Shown in pieces: positions 62,360 to 64,000 of a stretch of 64,000 bases of DNA. Each line of letters starts with the position of its first letter. Position 1 is the first letter of the stretch. The notes under the pieces are model-generated. The model was not told where the DNA came from. It searched no databases and worked only from the letters and a program-made list of their open reading frames with translations. A program made the translations under genes and the position numbers. Origin of the DNA: Phycisphaerales bacterium. Lineage in GTDB: Bacteria > Planctomycetota > Phycisphaerae > Phycisphaerales > UBA1924. Location: contig JASBRY010000002.1 in assembly GCA_030149165.1 (NCBI GenBank), positions 1-64,000 on the forward strand. The letters run 5' to 3'.

Positions 62360-64000
62360 TCACTCCACATCGTGGCCCTCGACCACATCAGTGATCTTCG
62401 GAGCAGCGTGGGAATCCAGCTCACCTCGCTTGAGTCGACCGATGTACTCGTGGTACGCCTTCATTGCTTTGGCGCCAAAGATCCACATGATCGGGATGTT
62501 CGCAACGAGCATCACACCCAAACCAAGCGTGGTCCACATGTCCAGTTCATGATCAGTCGCGATGAATGCTTTCTTGTCAGGTCCAAACAATGGCATTGCG
62601 AGAATGGTCGTCAACAGAATCAAACCAGCGTACACAATCTTGTAGATGAAGACTGCGGTCTTGGCACCGCCTTCCCCGTGTGTGCCAAAGAAGTAATAGA
62701 TACCCTGCTCGCCGTAGTACGACCAAGAGATCATCGTCGAGAGCGCAAACAACCACGCCGCGATCGAAACGAGCCACTTCCCGAGTCCAGGGAACTGTCG
62801 ATCGAACGCGTATGCCGTCATCGATGCGCCCGCGTAATCGCCGTAGACACCCAGATCCACCGTACCATCCGCATGGGATCTGAAGTGCGGCATCATCACC
62901 GACTCAAGCGAGTTCCATGAGACTTGCCACTGGTCGTTCTCATCGCGATTCACTGTGCCGGTGATCTTCCGCAAATCACGACCGGTATTCGTATCTTCAT
63001 CCGCGGCGACAATGAAGAAGACCGTTTCACCCTCACGCCAACCCGATGCGTTCTCAGGTGTCTGACGGATCTTCCGTGAATCTGATGACATCTTCGGAAG
63101 CGCTTCAGTCTTGAGCGTCCAGTAGTTTTCAACCACAGCACCAGTATCAGCATTCATAACCTGAACGATCTGGACATCTTCAACACTCGCAAAGTCCGCT
63201 TCGGCGTCTCGGTTGTACGCGCCGGTCGACAGGATCACGAGTGCTGTCAATGTACACACGACAATGGTGTCAATGAATGGCTCGAGTCCCGCGACCACAC
63301 CCTCACGGACCGGCTCGTCGGTCTTCGCCGCAGAGTGAGCAATCGGTGAGGAACCCTGACCCGCTTCAGACGAAAACAATGCACGCTTAACACCCCACAT
63401 CGCGGCGTATCCGAATGTACCGCCGAGGAATGCCCCAGTCGCATCAGCGCTCTGTCCACCCATCGCTTCAGGCAAACCACTCTTGACGATCAGTCCCAGC
63501 ATTGCAGGGACATCCGCGATATTGGCAAACAAGACCACCAACGCCGCGATCACATAGATCGCGCACATCACAGGAACAATGCGTCCAGCGACGGCACCGA
63601 TTCGCTTAATCCCACCAATAATCACCAGTCCAACGAGAACAGTGAGGATCACGCCGGTCACCACCTGCGGCACACCGAAGTATGTAAAGGTGATGTCCGC
63701 GACATTCCACGCTTGGAACATGTTCCCGCCGGTAATCGCGGAAATGATCAGCGTAATGACAAAGATTCCACCGATGAGCGTTCCGATTGGTGCGAGCCCC
63801 CACTCAGCGAACCCTTTCTTCACAACAAACATCGGACCGCCGTGCGGATTCTCCGGATCATCCGTATTCCGGTAAAGCATGGATTGCGTCACCTCGGTCA
63901 TTTTGAGTGACATCCCAAGGAAACCGATGATCCACATCCAGAAAATCGCACCCGGACCACCAAGCGCCACGGCGACGGCAACACCAGCGATGTTCCCGAG
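62360..64000 (-). CDS. Alanine or glycine:cation symporter (AGCS family), 5' end outside window, with soluble insert
   Basis: The frame runs off the right edge; 546 residues are visible, beginning inside the family motif (GNIAGVAVAVALGGPGAIFW). AGCS proteins import alanine or glycine with sodium. Recognisable parts: MTEVTQSMLYRN, GGPMFVVKKGF, IGGIKRIGAVAGRIVPVM, KRALFSSEAGQGSSPIAHSA and FALSTMISWSYYGEQGIYYF. Between the helix ending LVILSTGAYN and the one starting GASMTAYAFDRQFPG lies a polar segment of about 120 residues (WTLKTEALPKMSSDSRKI, WREGETVFFIVAADED, DENDQWQVSW) that ordinary AGCS transporters do not have. Total length will therefore exceed the usual 450-500. Confidence 0.9.
   Translation of the reverse strand, partial: LGNIAGVAVAVALGGPGAIFWMWIIGFLGMSLKMTEVTQSMLYRNTDDPENPHGGPMFVVKKGFAEWGLAPIGTLIGGIFVITLIISAITGGNMFQAWNVADITFTYFGVPQVVTGVILTVLVGLVIIGGIKRIGAVAGRIVPVMCAIYVIAALVVLFANIADVPAMLGLIVKSGLPEAMGGQSADATGAFLGGTFGYAAMWGVKRALFSSEAGQGSSPIAHSAAKTDEPVREGVVAGLEPFIDTIVVCTLTALVILSTGAYNRDAEADFASVEDVQIVQVMNADTGAVVENYWTLKTEALPKMSSDSRKIRQTPENASGWREGETVFFIVAADEDTNTGRDLRKITGTVNRDENDQWQVSWNSLESVMMPHFRSHADGTVDLGVYGDYAGASMTAYAFDRQFPGLGKWLVSIAAWLFALSTMISWSYYGEQGIYYFFGTHGEGGAKTAVFIYKIVYAGLILLTTILAMPLFGPDKKAFIATDHELDMWTTLGLGVMLVANIPIMWIFGAKAMKAYHEYIGRLKRGELDSHAAPKITDVVEGHDVE

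Overview
The window reads as chromosomal DNA from a planctomycete, most likely of the class Phycisphaerae. This is an inference from gene content: three secreted proteins end in a paired dockerin-like tail with the consensus LNFLDVSAFLAAF and a terminal Cys-Pro, there are four eukaryote-like Ser/Thr kinases with TPR or beta-propeller tails, and there is a YdjY-domain protein. No rRNA gene, integrase, transposase, CRISPR array or phage gene was seen, so this looks like ordinary chromosome rather than a mobile island.

Layout. 1-2.8 kb: a TPR Ser/Thr kinase cut by the left edge. 3-10.7 kb: tRNA-Phe, an orphan peptide-type ABC ATPase with a ThrE exporter, a CYTH protein, ligA, a divergent folD, tatA, tRNA-Met and an EF-hand protein. 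10.7-15.8 kb: a small lipoprotein, then a two-partner secretion pair (TpsB pore, TpsA exoprotein). 15.8-19.3 kb: comB, gpmA, an M24 peptidase and exonuclease III. 19.4-26.1 kb: a dockerin-tail protein that has lost its 5' end, an esterase, a saccharopine-dehydrogenase-like enzyme and a secreted trypsin-like protease. 26.2-36.1 kb: three tandem paralogous kinases with propeller tails, facing a divergent FHA-GAF-PP2C phosphatase. 36.2-48 kb: a serine hydrolase, tRNA-Gly, korAB, tRNA-Ile(CAT), a cystathionine synthase/lyase pair, trpA-map, a lipid kinase and a MATE exporter. 48-64 kb: a probably abundant Asp-rich secreted protein, carA, priA, a five-gene run (panB, htrA-like, SRPBCC, murD, YdjY), a D-amino-acid-oxidase-like enzyme, an ABC-F ATPase, two small membrane proteins and an alanine:cation symporter cut by the right edge.

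The strongest novelty is the oxidase at 58345-59343. Its substrate-domain tail (GLRP and NYGHGG motifs), normally C-terminal, lies in front of the FAD Rossmann motif, so the protein appears to be a natural circular permutant. Other points worth checking are a FolD that has lost the cyclohydrolase lysine, the kinase/phosphatase cluster, a PriA with one incomplete zinc site, the 5'-truncated secreted gene and a soluble insert in the alanine symporter. All functional calls rest on motifs read from the translated sequence; no database search was run.
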